A DNA stretch of 37,881 nucleotides from Chromatiales bacterium (GTDB lineage: Bacteria; Pseudomonadota; Gammaproteobacteria; Xanthomonadales; SZUA-36): NCBI GenBank assembly GCA_024640025.1, contig JAHEFT010000014.1:1-37881 (forward strand), written 5' to 3'. The first letter of the stretch is position 1. Every line of letters starts with the position of its first letter. The position numbers and the translations under genes were made by a program. This document shows positions 19,943 through 29,320 of this stretch, one piece after another. Below the pieces are notes generated by a model. It saw only the letters and a program-made list of their open reading frames with translations, ran no database searches and was not told the origin of the DNA.

Positions 19943-22501
19943 CTAGGTTTCGCCTACAACCTCAACCTCAACTTCATCTTCCGGCTCGATTCGCTCCAGC
20001 CCTACCAGCTTCTCTTCCTGGCGTAAACGAATCAGCGTGACGCCCTGGGTATTTCTGCCGAGCGTGGATATTTCGCCGGCGTTGGTGCGAACCAGTGAGC
20101 CACCATCGGAAATCAACATGATGTCGTCTTCTCCGGTTACCTGGATCGCAGAAATCAAGGCGCCATTGCGCTCCGATGTTGCAATACCGATAACACCCTG
20201 GCCGCCCCGGCCCTGGCGCGGATAATCGTCCATTGCCGTGCGCTTGCCATAGCCATTCTCGGTGACCGTGAGCACATCTCCATCACCGACCACCAGCATG
20301 GACACAACCTGCTGTTTTTTGGGCACGCGGATGCCAATCACGCCGCGGGCCACGCGGCCCATGGAGCGAACATCGCTTTCGGCGAAACGGATGCATTTTC
20401 CGGAACTTGAAAACAGCATGATGTCCTGGTTTCCGTCGGTCAGGCTGACGTTCACCAGTTCATCGCCATCCGGCAGGTCAATCGCCCAGATGCCGTTGGC
20501 GCGAGGGCGGGAGTACTCGGAAAGCGGAGTTTTCTTCACGATGCCTTTGCGTGTGGCGAAAAACACGAACAGGTCGTCTGGATATTCGCGCACCGGCAAT
20601 ACCGCGTTAACCCGCTCATCCTTCTCCAACGGCAACAGGTTAATGATGGGTTTACCCCTGCTGACGTGGCTCGCCTGCGGCAATTCATAGACTTTCAGCC
20701 AGTGAATCCTGCCGCGACTGGTGAAACACAGCAGCATGTCGTGGGTATTGGCGACAAACAGCCGTTCAATAAAATCTTCGTCCTTGATTTTCGTCGCGGA
20801 TTTGCCGGTGCCGCCGCGGCGCTGTGCCTGGTAACGGTCAAGCGGTTGCGACTTGGCATAACCGCCATGCGACAGCGTCACGACCACGTTCTCCTCGGTG
20901 ATCAGGTCTTCGAGGCTCAGATCCAGGCGGTTCTGGAGGATTTCCGTGCGCCGTTCATCACCGAATTGTTCCAGGATGGCGATGAGCTCGTCGCGGATCA
21001 CCTCCATCAGGCGGGCAGGCTCAGAGAGAATCAGCAACAGCGCGCGAATACCGTCCAGCAGTTCTTCGTATTCCCTGGTGAGCTTTTCCTGCTCCAGACC
21101 GGTCAACCGGTGCAGGCGCATGTTCAGAATTTCCTGCGCCTGGACAGGGGAAAGCTGGTATTGCGACTCCTGCAGCCCGTATTGCGGCTCAAGTCCTTCA
21201 GGACGCGATGTTTCGCCACCGCCCTGCCCCAACATGGCCTTGACCAGGCCGGGCTCCCACAGGCGGGCCAGCAGGCGTGATTTTGCTTCAGCCGGTGTGG
21301 CCGAGGCCTTGACCAGTTCGATCACTTCATCCAGGTTCGCCAGGGCAACCGTTAGTCCCTCCAGGACATGGGCCCGGTCACGCGCCTTGCGAAGTTCGAA
21401 CAGCGTGCGGCGCGTCACTACTTCCCGGCGGTGGCCGATGAATGCACTCAGAATCTGTTGCAGGTTGAGCAGGCGCGGCTGGCCCTCGACCAGGGCCACC
21501 ATGTTGATGCCGAAAACGCTTTGCATCGCGGTCTGCTTGAACAGGTTATTCAGAATAACTTCAGGCACGTCGCCCCGGCGCAATTCGATCACGACCCGCA
21601 TGCCGTCCTTGTCGGACTCGTCCCGAAGCTCGGTGATCCCCTCGAGTTTCTTTTCCTTTACCAGTTCCGCGATTTTTTCCAGTAAGCGGGCCTTGTTAAC
21701 CTGGTAGGGAAGCTCGGTAACGATGATCGACTGCTTGCCGGATGACTCGTTGGTCTCAATATGGGAACGCGCACGCATGTAGATCCGGCCACGGCCCGTG
21801 TGATAAGCCTCGTGAATCCCCAGTGCGCCGTTGATCACTCCTGCGGTCGGAAAATCGGGCCCCGGCAGGTATTCCATCAACTCATCGACGGAGAGTTCCG
21901 GGTTGTCGATCAGGGCGACGGTCGCGTTGATGACCTCGTTGAGGTTATGCGGCGGAATATTGGTGGCCATGCCGACTGCGATACCGGCAGAACCGTTGAC
22001 CAGCAGGTTGGGAACGCGGGTCGGCATGACCCGTGGTTCGAGCTCTGTTTCGTCGTAATTGGGAATGAAATCGACGGTTTCCTTATCCAGATCCGCAAGC
22101 AATTCGTGCGCGAGCCGCGACATGCGGACTTCCGTGTAGCGCATCGCGGCAGCCGCGTCGCCATCCACGGAACCGAAGTTGCCCTGGCCGTCGACCAGCA
22201 TGTATCTCATGGCGAAGGGCTGGGCCATCCTGACGATGGTGTCGTAAACCGCCGTATCACCGTGGGGGTGGTACTTGCCGATGACATCGCCCACGACCCT
22301 GGCCGACTTCTTGTAGGCCTTGTTCCAGTCGTTGCCCAGCACGCTCATCGCAAATAAAACACGGCGGTGTACCGGCTTGAGGCCATCCCTTACGTCGGGA
22401 AGCGCGCGCCCAACGATGACGCTCATTGCATAGTCCAGGTAGGACTTGCGCATTTCGTCTTCGAGGTTTACCTGAAGCACTTCTTTGGCGAGTTCTGCCA
22501 T
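19943..22501 (-). CDS. gyrA: DNA gyrase subunit A
   Basis: The 852-residue subunit cuts and rejoins DNA in the gyrase complex. The catalytic Arg121-Tyr122 pair is present, and numbering matches E. coli. The quinolone-determining region reads [10 protein letters not shown], with Thr83 (Ser in E. coli, Thr in Pseudomonas) and Asp87. The N-terminal breakage domain is followed by a six-bladed C-terminal DNA-wrapping domain. The GyrA box that distinguishes gyrase from topoisomerase IV is at 560-566 but reads QRRGGTG, with Thr565 instead of the usual Lys or Arg. An acidic tail ends the protein ([11 protein letters not shown]), as in E. coli. A GGAG site lies about 12 bases before the ATG. Confidence 0.97.
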   Translation of the reverse strand: MAELAKEVLQVNLEDEMRKSYLDYAMSVIVGRALPDVRDGLKPVHRRVLFAMSVLGNDWNKAYKKSARVVGDVIGKYHPHGDTAVYDTIVRMAQPFAMRYMLVDGQGNFGSVDGDAAAAMRYTEVRMSRLAHELLADLDKETVDFIPNYDETELEPRVMPTRVPNLLVNGSAGIAVGMATNIPPHNLNEVINATVALIDNPELSVDELMEYLPGPDFPTAGVINGALGIHEAYHTGRGRIYMRARSHIETNESSGKQSIIVTELPYQVNKARLLEKIAELVKEKKLEGITELRDESDKDGMRVVIELRRGDVPEVILNNLFKQTAMQSVFGINMVALVEGQPRLLNLQQILSAFIGHRREVVTRRTLFELRKARDRAHVLEGLTVALANLDEVIELVKASATPAEAKSRLLARLWEPGLVKAMLGQGGGETSRPEGLEPQYGLQESQYQLSPVQAQEILNMRLHRLTGLEQEKLTREYEELLDGIRALLLILSEPARLMEVIRDELIAILEQFGDERRTEILQNRLDLSLEDLITEENVVVTLSHGGYAKSQPLDRYQAQRRGGTGKSATKIKDEDFIERLFVANTHDMLLCFTSRGRIHWLKVYELPQASHVSRGKPIINLLPLEKDERVNAVLPVREYPDDLFVFFATRKGIVKKTPLSEYSRPRANGIWAIDLPDGDELVNVSLTDGNQDIMLFSSSGKCIRFAESDVRSMGRVARGVIGIRVPKKQQVVSMLVVGDGDVLTVTENGYGKRTAMDDYPRQGRGGQGVIGIATSERNGALISAIQVTGEDDIMLISDGGSLVRTNAGEISTLGRNTQGVTLIRLRQEEKLVGLERIEPEDEVEVEVVGET

Positions 22502-22609
22502 CTTAGATTTATTCTCCGAATATCTTTTAACTTATTGTTTTATAGTTATTTTAATTCACGTTACTTCTGCGCAAAATCGGGGTTGAAAAATGCATTTGCC
22601 AAGCAGCGA

Positions 22610-22618
22610 ATTATACCA
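22610..22618 (-). promoter_or_regulatory. Extended -10 promoter for gyrA
   Basis: The complement reads TGGTATAAT (22618-22610), a perfect TGn extended -10 element, which can work without a strong -35 box; none is seen. Transcription would start near 22603, giving an untranslated leader of about 100 AT-rich bases before the gyrA ATG. Gyrase genes are commonly controlled by supercoiling through promoters of this sort, but that is inference here. Confidence 0.55.
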
Positions 22619-22743
22619 TGAATCGGGAACTTATCGGCCCGTGGAGCAGCGGAAATTTGCGCCCGCCGCTAAAGTACTGGCCGCGCCTTTGAAGCACCAG
22701 TATCATTTGATTTTGTACATCCCTTTGAAGCGAGACCACAATC

Positions 22744-23340
22744 ATGCGTAAACACCAAGGTATCCTTTCCGTGCTGGCGTCATTTATTCTTTTTGCCTGC
22801 ATTATTTTTTCACCGGGCCTTGCCGCGCAGGGCAATCCGCAGGCCATGATTCACACCAGCATGGGTGATATACAACTGGAGCTTTATGCCGATAAAGCGC
22901 CTGCAACTGTCGAGAATTTCATCAACTACGCCAAAAACGGATTCTACGACGGCACGATATTTCATCGCGTTATCGACAGCTTCATGATCCAGGGCGGCGG
23001 GTTCACTCCGGACATGCAGAAAAAGGCGACGGGTGAGCCGATTCTGAACGAGGCCGGTAACGGCTTGTCCAATATGCGCGGAACCATCGCCATGGCCCGC
23101 ACCAATGACCCGCATTCCGCCACAGCGCAATTCTTCATCAACGTTCAGAACAACACCAACCTCGACTATAGCGGCGGAGCCAGTTCACGTGACTGGGGAT
23201 ATGCAGTGTTCGGCCGCGTGATATCCGGTATGGAAGTCGTCGATGAAATCCGGTTCGTCGCCACCGAGACCCAGGGACAATTCGCCGATGTTCCGGTAGA
23301 GCCTGTGACCATCGACAATATTGAAATCATCGAAGGTTGA
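22744..23340 (+). CDS. Cyclophilin-type peptidyl-prolyl cis-trans isomerase, exported
   Basis: The 198-residue protein has a signal peptide (about 1-28, hydrophobic core then GLAAQ) followed by a cyclophilin domain. The family motifs are clear: [17 protein letters not shown] with the catalytic Arg, [17 protein letters not shown], and the final [15 protein letters not shown] strand. It should catalyse prolyl isomerisation in the periplasm, like PpiA. Its TGA overlaps the next start (TGATG), so it is co-translated with lpxH. In E. coli the gene before lpxH is the cytoplasmic cyclophilin ppiB; the exported form here is a difference. Two copies of CCTTTGAAGC lie upstream (22686-22695 and 22722-22731). 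Confidence 0.93.
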   Translation: MRKHQGILSVLASFILFACIIFSPGLAAQGNPQAMIHTSMGDIQLELYADKAPATVENFINYAKNGFYDGTIFHRVIDSFMIQGGGFTPDMQKKATGEPILNEAGNGLSNMRGTIAMARTNDPHSATAQFFINVQNNTNLDYSGGASSRDWGYAVFGRVISGMEVVDEIRFVATETQGQFADVPVEPVTIDNIEIIEG

Positions 23341-24059
23341 TGCAGAGAACATTATTCATTTCAGATCTGCATCTCGAGGACAAGGCACCTGACCGGACGG
23401 AATGGCTCCTGACCTTTCTGTCCGGCACGGCTCGCTCGGCCGATGCCGTTTACATCCTGGGCGACCTGTTCGAATTCTGGATCGGGGATGACGCCCTGTC
23501 AGCGACAGCAGTCAAAGTCGCCGATGCCACGGCGTCCCTGAAAGACTTTGATGTAAGCTGTTATTTCATGCACGGCAACCGGGACTTCCTGCTGGGCAAC
23601 AGCTATGCCACGAGGGCCGGGCTGGAACTTTTGCCGGAAACCTGGGTAGCTGACTTTTACGGCACGCCCACACTGCTGCTTCATGGTGATTCGCTGTGCA
23701 CGGATGACCTGGAGTACCAGGCCTTCCGGCAACAATCGCGCAATCCGTCATGGCAGGCCTCGATGCTGGCGCTGCCGGTTTCTGAACGGCTCAAAATCGC
23801 GCAAGGTGCACGCGCCATCAGCAGGACGCACACCGAATCTGCTTCGATGGATATCATGGATACAAACCCCGGCGCCGTTTCTGAGGCATTCAGGGCACAT
23901 AATGTGACGCAAATGATACACGGGCACACTCATCGGCCGGCGCGCCACACGGTTGATCTGGAAGGCGTCAGCGCGGAACGCTTTGTTCTGGCGGACTGGT
24001 ATGCCGAAGGGAGTTACCTGGAGGTTTCGCCACAGGGCGTCGTTTCAAAACCCATCTAG
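23340..24059 (+). CDS. lpxH: UDP-2,3-diacylglucosamine diphosphatase
   Basis: This 239-residue metallophosphoesterase cleaves UDP-2,3-diacylglucosamine to lipid X and UMP, a step in lipid A synthesis at the inner face of the cytoplasmic membrane. Metal ligands match E. coli LpxH with a shift of one: Asp9, His11 (SDLHL), Asp42 (GDLFEFW), Asn80 (HGNRD), His115 (LHGDSLCTDD) and the two His of HGHTHRP. I chose ATG 23340, which overlaps the cyclophilin stop; a TTG three bases earlier is less likely. Length is normal. It meets the convergent DUF455 gene, with the two stops overlapping by 4 bases. Confidence 0.95.
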   Translation: MQRTLFISDLHLEDKAPDRTEWLLTFLSGTARSADAVYILGDLFEFWIGDDALSATAVKVADATASLKDFDVSCYFMHGNRDFLLGNSYATRAGLELLPETWVADFYGTPTLLLHGDSLCTDDLEYQAFRQQSRNPSWQASMLALPVSERLKIAQGARAISRTHTESASMDIMDTNPGAVSEAFRAHNVTQMIHGHTHRPARHTVDLEGVSAERFVLADWYAEGSYLEVSPQGVVSKPI

Positions 24060-24871
24060 GCCAGGGTTTCAGTAAGACCGGAGGTCAGAGCCTCCAATTC
24101 CTCGGGTGAAAATCCTGCTTCGAATCTGGCGGGCAAGTTAAAAGGTCCACGCAGGGTTCCCGGGTAGTGCTGTTTAACCAGGGCCAGGAACGTGGTGAGA
24201 GGATCCAGGCCTTCCTGTTGGCAACAATATCGAAACCATCGGGTCCCAATGGCCACGTGGCGGACCTCTTCTGCGAGGATGATCTCCAGCGCTGCGATGG
24301 TTTCATGATCACCAACGGCATCAAGCCGTTCAATCATTCCGGGCGTGACATCCAGACCCCTGGCTTCGAGCACCCGGGGCACCAGCGCCATTCGAACCAG
24401 GCAGCGTTCCGCCGTCTTCTCAGCCATCTCCCACAATCCGTTGTGCGCTGGAAATTCGCCATATCCGCTCCCCAGCTGATGCAGGCGCTTTTGTAACAAA
24501 CTGAAGTGCCTGGCTTCGTCTGCCGCCACCGAAACCCAGTCCCGGTAGTAGTCCGGAGGCATTGCTCTGAACCGGTAAGCCGCATCCAGCGCGAGGTTGA
24601 TCGCATTGAATTCAATATGGGCAATCGCATGAACCAGTGCCGCCCTGCCCCTGTCGCTACCGAGCCGGCGGCGGGGAACGCGTGAAGCATCAACAAGTTC
24701 CGGCAGCAAGGGACGACCGGGCGGCCCGATGGGCTCCACCGGGCTTTGAGGATCCCAATCAAGCAAAGACTGTTCCACCGCTTCCGCCAGCTCAAAAACG
24801 GCTGAGCATTTGCGCAAGGGATCAGGCAGCGAAAGGCAATGTTTCACTGCCTTGAAAAAACCCGTCTTCAC
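24056..24871 (-). CDS. DUF455 family ferritin-like protein
   Basis: The protein is 272 residues from the GTG at 24871. I chose this start because the family's N-terminal block begins about here (FFKAVKHCLSLPDPLRKC), and an earlier start at 24979 would overlap the icd end by 80 bases. The ribosome-binding site is poor, so the start is uncertain. The core contains helices with ferritin-like metal motifs: HIEFNAINLALD, then DEARHFSLLQKRL (ExxH), and later EEVRHVAIGTRWF (ExxH). This suggests a di-iron site. The biochemical role of DUF455 proteins is not established; an oxygenase or hydroxylase related to ferritin-like tRNA hydroxylases is one possibility. It follows icd on the same strand. Confidence 0.82.
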   Translation of the reverse strand: MKTGFFKAVKHCLSLPDPLRKCSAVFELAEAVEQSLLDWDPQSPVEPIGPPGRPLLPELVDASRVPRRRLGSDRGRAALVHAIAHIEFNAINLALDAAYRFRAMPPDYYRDWVSVAADEARHFSLLQKRLHQLGSGYGEFPAHNGLWEMAEKTAERCLVRMALVPRVLEARGLDVTPGMIERLDAVGDHETIAALEIILAEEVRHVAIGTRWFRYCCQQEGLDPLTTFLALVKQHYPGTLRGPFNLPARFEAGFSPEELEALTSGLTETLA

Positions 24872-24899
24872 AGCCTTGCGTGAGACTGACGGTAAGTGG

Positions 24900-26144
<1,245 letters not shown>

Positions 26145-26184
26145 ATTTTTATTCCTTGGCTGATGTGTTTTCGTTAAGCCGCCT

Positions 26185-26190
26185 ATTATA
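26185..26190 (-). promoter_or_regulatory. Predicted -10 box for icd
   Basis: The complement reads TATAAT (26190-26185), about 40 bases before the icd ATG. A convincing -35 box is absent. The 302-base gap between icd and the MAPEG gene (26145-26446) contains this box, a 13-base palindrome at 26358-26370 and no open frame I can support. Confidence 0.4.
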
Positions 26191-26357
26191 CAGCGAGTTG
26201 GTTAACAGGATATTAATCCAGACTTGGCATGATATCGAAATGAACCCTGCATCGGTAGTTGAGAGTATGCGACTGAGTGCAAATGACAGCGTTTGGCGGG
26301 CCGAAGCATGGGATCCGATGCGCCCGATGATGGCGAACCTCATAAAGTTTCGGACAT

Positions 26358-26370
26358 GCGTTGACAACGC
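26358..26370. promoter_or_regulatory. 13-base palindrome between icd and the MAPEG gene, operator-like
   Basis: GCGTTG-A-CAACGC is a perfect inverted repeat. It contains a TTGACA hexamer, but no -10 box lies at the right distance on the plus strand. It lies 77 bases before the MAPEG start. It may be a regulator site or a chance palindrome. Confidence 0.25.
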
Positions 26371-26446
26371 GGGCACGTTCAAAATGCCGGGCCGCTTCCT
26401 CGAGCATCTGGTAAACTGAAAGGGCGATTGAAACCTGGGAATTCTG

Positions 26447-26872
26447 ATGTCTTTCAACCCGATCCTGCTGCCTTTTCTCGTGATGGTTTTCCTGACATTC
26501 CTGGTCTGGATTTATCTTTTTGCAGTGCGTATTCCGGAAATCAAGCTCAAGAAAATTGACCCCGATGACCTCAAGGACCGTGCGGCAGCCCACCGGCTGC
26601 TGACCGCGTCCGCCGCGGCGTCGAACAATTTGAAAAATCTGTTCGAGATGCCGATACTTTTTTACCTTGCGGTCATGTTGATGATATTGCTGCTGATCCA
26701 GGACGCACTGCTGGTTCAGCTGGCCTGGGGCTTCGTCATTCTGCGCGTGATACACAGCGTGGTTCATTGCACTTATAACCGCGTGATGCACCGTTTTATC
26801 GTCTACTTCATCAGTTGCCTGCTCCTGTTGCTCATGTGGATCAGGCTGGCGTCATACCTCCTGACAAATTGA
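26447..26872 (+). CDS. MAPEG-family membrane protein
   Basis: The 141-residue protein has four hydrophobic segments (near 5-27, 62-82, 85-103 and 112-136). The family hallmark is seen in the loop after TM1 (RIPEIKLKK) with NNLKNLFEMPILFY, and later RVIHSVVHCTYNRVMHRF, which match the MAPEG pattern of eicosanoid and glutathione metabolism membrane proteins. Bacterial members may have glutathione transferase or peroxidase activity, but most are untested. It lies 10 bases before a GFA-type gene, another family linked with glutathione, so the two may work together (inference). Confidence 0.85.
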   Translation: MSFNPILLPFLVMVFLTFLVWIYLFAVRIPEIKLKKIDPDDLKDRAAAHRLLTASAAASNNLKNLFEMPILFYLAVMLMILLLIQDALLVQLAWGFVILRVIHSVVHCTYNRVMHRFIVYFISCLLLLLMWIRLASYLLTN

Positions 26873-26882
26873 GGAGCCCATC

Positions 26883-27287
26883 ATGAGTGAACACCCAACA
26901 GTCAAGGGCGGTTGCCTCTGCGGCGCCATCCGTTTTGAAGTCCTGCTTCCCAGCAAGTGGTGTGCGCACTGCCATTGCGCCATGTGCCGCCGTGCCCACG
27001 GCGCCGGCTACGTCACCTGGGTGGGGTTTGAAAGCGACCATTTCATCCTCAATTCGGGCGACCATCACCTGACCTGGTACTTGTCCTCTTCCGGGGCGCG
27101 TCGCGGTTTCTGTAAAACCTGCGGCAGTTCCATGCTGTTTGAATCCAAGCGGTGGCCACATGAAACCCACGTTGCCCTCGGCTGCATCGACGACCCCATC
27201 GATCGCAAGCCGCAGGCAAATTCATTTTTTGACGCCCATGTTGACTGGATGCCGATTGACGACACGCTGAAGTCATTCAGCGGTTAA
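26883..27287 (+). CDS. GFA-family (glutathione-dependent formaldehyde-activating type) zinc protein
   Basis: The 134-residue protein is a CENP-V/GFA fold. Two zinc sites are visible as cysteine groups: Cys11 and Cys13 (GGCLCGAI), Cys27, Cys30, Cys32 and Cys35 (CAHCHCAMCRRAHG), and Cys77 and Cys80 (CKTCGSS). The family name comes from a formaldehyde-glutathione adduct enzyme, but most members have no proven reaction and the substrate here is unknown. A GAGGAG ribosome-binding site lies just before the ATG. It is probably co-transcribed with the MAPEG gene. A stem-loop with a short T-run follows at 27322-27345. Confidence 0.87.
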   Translation: MSEHPTVKGGCLCGAIRFEVLLPSKWCAHCHCAMCRRAHGAGYVTWVGFESDHFILNSGDHHLTWYLSSSGARRGFCKTCGSSMLFESKRWPHETHVALGCIDDPIDRKPQANSFFDAHVDWMPIDDTLKSFSG

Positions 27288-27321
27288 GCGGCGCAGAGCA
27301 GCAGCCGACCCCTGTTGGGAA

Positions 27322-27345
27322 AGTCTAGCGAAGCGAGACTCTTTT
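27322..27345 (+). terminator. Intrinsic terminator after the GFA-family gene
   Basis: AGTCTAGC and GCGAGACT pair with one mismatch around a GAA loop (27322-27340), followed by CTTTT. On the other strand the hairpin is followed by a short TTT, so it may also help end ung transcription; the ung stop lies at its edge. Confidence 0.55.
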
Positions 27346-28025
27346 CAGGCCCAGACAATCGGTTCCAGGCCGTGTTGTTCCAGCCAGTCGTTTGCACGGG
27401 AGAAATGCCTGCAGCCAAAAAAGCCCCGGTGTGCCGATAATGGGGAGGGGTGTGGTGCAGTCAGGACCAGGTGCCGGTCCCTGTCTATCACGGAGCCTTT
27501 TTTCATGGCATAACTTCCCCACAACATGAACACGATACCGTCACGGCTTTCGTTGAGCTCGCCAACTACCCGGTCCGTAAAGCGCTCCCAGCCCTTTCCC
27601 TGGTGTGCGCCCGCCTGTCCGCGCTCCACGGTCAAAACGGCATTGAGCAAGAGGACACCCTGCTCCGCCCAGTTCTGAAGATTGCCTCTTGCCGGGGCTT
27701 CGACGCCGAGGTCAGCCGACAGTTCCTTGTAGATATTCACCAATGATGGCGGAATGACGACGCCCTCCTGGACCGAGAAACACAAGCCGTGCGCCTGTCC
27801 CGGACCGTGGTAGGGATCCTGCCCCAGTATCACGACTTTCACCGCGTCAAACGGAGTGGAGTTCAGCGCATTGAAAATCCGGTCTCCCGGCGGGTAGATG
27901 ACAGCGCCAGAGCGTTTGCGCTCCAGCAGGAACTGTCTCAAGGACACCATGTACGATTGCTCGAACTCGCCAGCCAGCCGTGATTTCCACGAAGGATGGA
28001 GCCCGATTTTCCTTTCATTGCCCAT
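27345..28025 (-). CDS. ung: Uracil-DNA glycosylase
   Basis: The 226-residue repair enzyme removes uracil from DNA. The family 1 water-activating motif GQDPYHG holds catalytic Asp70 (E. coli Asp64), followed by [10 protein letters not shown]. The minor-groove loop [13 protein letters not shown] near the C-terminus has the catalytic His. The uracil-recognition segment LLLNAVLTV is also present. Length is typical. The ATG at 28025 has no strong ribosome-binding site, but the next residues fit family N-termini. It is divergent from the FNR2-type reductase across a gap of 104 bases. Confidence 0.95.
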   Translation of the reverse strand: MGNERKIGLHPSWKSRLAGEFEQSYMVSLRQFLLERKRSGAVIYPPGDRIFNALNSTPFDAVKVVILGQDPYHGPGQAHGLCFSVQEGVVIPPSLVNIYKELSADLGVEAPARGNLQNWAEQGVLLLNAVLTVERGQAGAHQGKGWERFTDRVVGELNESRDGIVFMLWGSYAMKKGSVIDRDRHLVLTAPHPSPLSAHRGFFGCRHFSRANDWLEQHGLEPIVWA

Positions 28026-28104
28026 TACGATGCACCATGCAGCTTGAATCTCTGAACTTCAACCCAAGTTAGCAGGTCGGGGGCCGACGCAAAACCCCGG
28101 TTGG

Positions 28105-28110
28105 TAGAAT
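28105..28110 (+). promoter_or_regulatory. Extended -10 box before the FNR2-type reductase
   Basis: TGGTAGAAT has the TGn extension and a TAGAAT -10 box at 28105-28110, giving a start near 28117, about 13 bases before the ATG. No clear -35 box is seen. An inverted repeat AACTT-N6-AAGTT at 28055-28070 lies upstream. Confidence 0.35.
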
Positions 28111-28129
28111 AGTACAAAGCAGGTTGAGC

Positions 28130-29149
28130 ATGACTATAAAAACAGATGTTGTAATCATCGGCGCCGGCCCTTGCGGCCTGTTCCAGGTTTTCGAACTGGG
28201 TTTGCTGGACATCCACGCCCACGTCGTGGATTCGCTGCCGCAGGTGGGGGGGCAGTGCACGGAGCTCTATCCCGACAAACCCATTTATGATATTCCAGCG
28301 CTTCCGGTTTGCGGGGCACAGGAACTCATTGACCGCCTGCTGGAGCAATCCCGGCCTTTCAAGCCTGAATTTCACCTGGGACAGACCGTTACGCGCCTGG
28401 AACAGAATCCTGATGGCCGCTTCAGCCTGGAAACTTCAGCCGGTACCTGTTTCGATACCGCTGCGGTTATCCTGGCCGCCGGCCTGGGGGCTTTTCAGCC
28501 ACGCCGCCTGAGAGTGCGCGGCGCGGAGGAATGGGAAAACCGGAAGATACACTACCGGGTCCGGGAACCTGAAAAGCTGGAGGGAAAAAATATCGTCATT
28601 CTTGGCGGCGGCGATTCCGCACTGGACTGGACCCTGGAGTTGCACGGCAGTGCAAAAAAAATAACATTGGTGCACCGGCGTGATGAATACCGGGCCCTAC
28701 CGGACTCTGTGAAGCGCATGAAAGCCCTGGTGGACGGCGAATCCCTGGCCGAATTCCAGGGCCATGTCCGTGCCGTATATGAGGAAAACTCAAGTTTCCG
28801 CGGCCTGGAAATCACTTCCTCGGACGGCGGTGAACATCGAATCGAGGCCGACGGAGTTTACGTATTCTGGGGCCTCTCGCCCAATCTCGGACCCATAGCC
28901 GCCTGGGGTATCGATCTGGAAAAAAGACAGGTTCGCGTCGACACGGAAAAATTCCAGACCAGTGTTCCGGGAATTTTCGCCGTGGGCGACATCAATACCT
29001 ACCCGGGTAAGAAAAAGCTCATCCTTAGCGGCTTTCACGAGGCTGCCCTGGCGGCATTTGCGGTCCAGCATCACGTTCACCCTGAACAGAAAGTCCGGTT
29101 GCAATACACCACGACCAGTCCTCTGATGCATAAAAGGTTGGGGATTTAA
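28130..29149 (+). CDS. Ferredoxin--NADP(+) reductase, thioredoxin-reductase-like (FNR2 type)
   Basis: The 339-residue flavoprotein has an N-terminal FAD motif GAGPCGLF, the GGQC segment, and an NADPH-binding domain with GGGDSALDW. The C-terminal FAD segment is FAVGDINTYPGKKKLILSGFHEAALAA. It resembles thioredoxin reductase in layout but lacks the CxxC redox motif in the NADPH domain, the mark of the FNR2 family that exchanges electrons between NADPH and ferredoxin or flavodoxin. I chose ATG 28130, with AGG seven bases upstream, over a TTG at 28124. No ferredoxin gene is in the window. It is followed by a promoter and probable small RNA, not by a gene on the same strand. Confidence 0.9.
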   Translation: MTIKTDVVIIGAGPCGLFQVFELGLLDIHAHVVDSLPQVGGQCTELYPDKPIYDIPALPVCGAQELIDRLLEQSRPFKPEFHLGQTVTRLEQNPDGRFSLETSAGTCFDTAAVILAAGLGAFQPRRLRVRGAEEWENRKIHYRVREPEKLEGKNIVILGGGDSALDWTLELHGSAKKITLVHRRDEYRALPDSVKRMKALVDGESLAEFQGHVRAVYEENSSFRGLEITSSDGGEHRIEADGVYVFWGLSPNLGPIAAWGIDLEKRQVRVDTEKFQTSVPGIFAVGDINTYPGKKKLILSGFHEAALAAFAVQHHVHPEQKVRLQYTTTSPLMHKRLGI

Positions 29150-29159
29150 AACATTTTCC

Positions 29160-29187
29160 TTGCAGTCTGGTGAGCCTGTCGTATGAT
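29160..29187 (+). promoter_or_regulatory. Predicted sigma-70 promoter of the small RNA
   Basis: TTGCAG (29160-29165), a 16-base spacer and TATGAT (29182-29187) predict a start near 29194, exactly where the 5' arm of the long stem begins. No plus-strand reading frame follows. Confidence 0.55.
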
Positions 29188-29193
29188 TAAAAG

Positions 29194-29309
29194 GTGACCC
29201 ACGCACAGTCCCCCCCAATTTTCTGTGTTCAAGGGCTCCGGCCCGAGTGGGTCACACTTGAATTCTGAGCTGCAATTTTAAAGGCCGGCTTTTTGCCTGC
29301 CTTTTTTTT
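29194..29309 (+). ncRNA. Candidate small RNA with three-way junction and C-rich loop
   Basis: About 116 bases between two convergent genes have a promoter, a compact fold and a terminator. The outer stem is perfect over 9 bases: GTGACCCAC (29194-29202) with GTGGGTCAC (29247-29255). Inside are two hairpins: CACAG/CTGTG (29204-29208 and 29223-29227) with a 14-base loop that contains seven C in a row, and GGGC-TCCG-GCCC (29233-29244). A single-stranded AT-rich stretch (29256-29279) leads to the terminator hairpin. The C-rich loop could pair with purine-rich ribosome-binding sites, as in other C-loop regulatory RNAs. I do not recognise a named family. A structured 3' end of the reductase mRNA is the main alternative. 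Confidence 0.6.
29280..29309 (+). terminator. Intrinsic terminator of the small RNA
   Basis: AAAGGCCGGC and GCCTGCCTTT pair with one C-T mismatch around a TTTTT loop, and the 3' arm runs into eight T (29302-29309). In the other direction the same stem may end the DUF2189 gene transcript, whose stop is at 29321. Confidence 0.75.
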
Positions 29310-29320
29310 GAATTTGTCGG

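Noticed and set aside
26156-26440. Possible small gene between icd and the MAPEG gene
   Set aside because: An 87-codon frame exists on the plus strand, but it begins in the icd leader, has no ribosome-binding site, and its residues look random. An opposite-strand frame here is a shadow of the MAPEG gene.
29194-29255. Riboswitch or leader of a downstream gene
   Set aside because: The next gene is on the opposite strand, and a terminator follows directly, so there is nothing downstream for it to control in cis.
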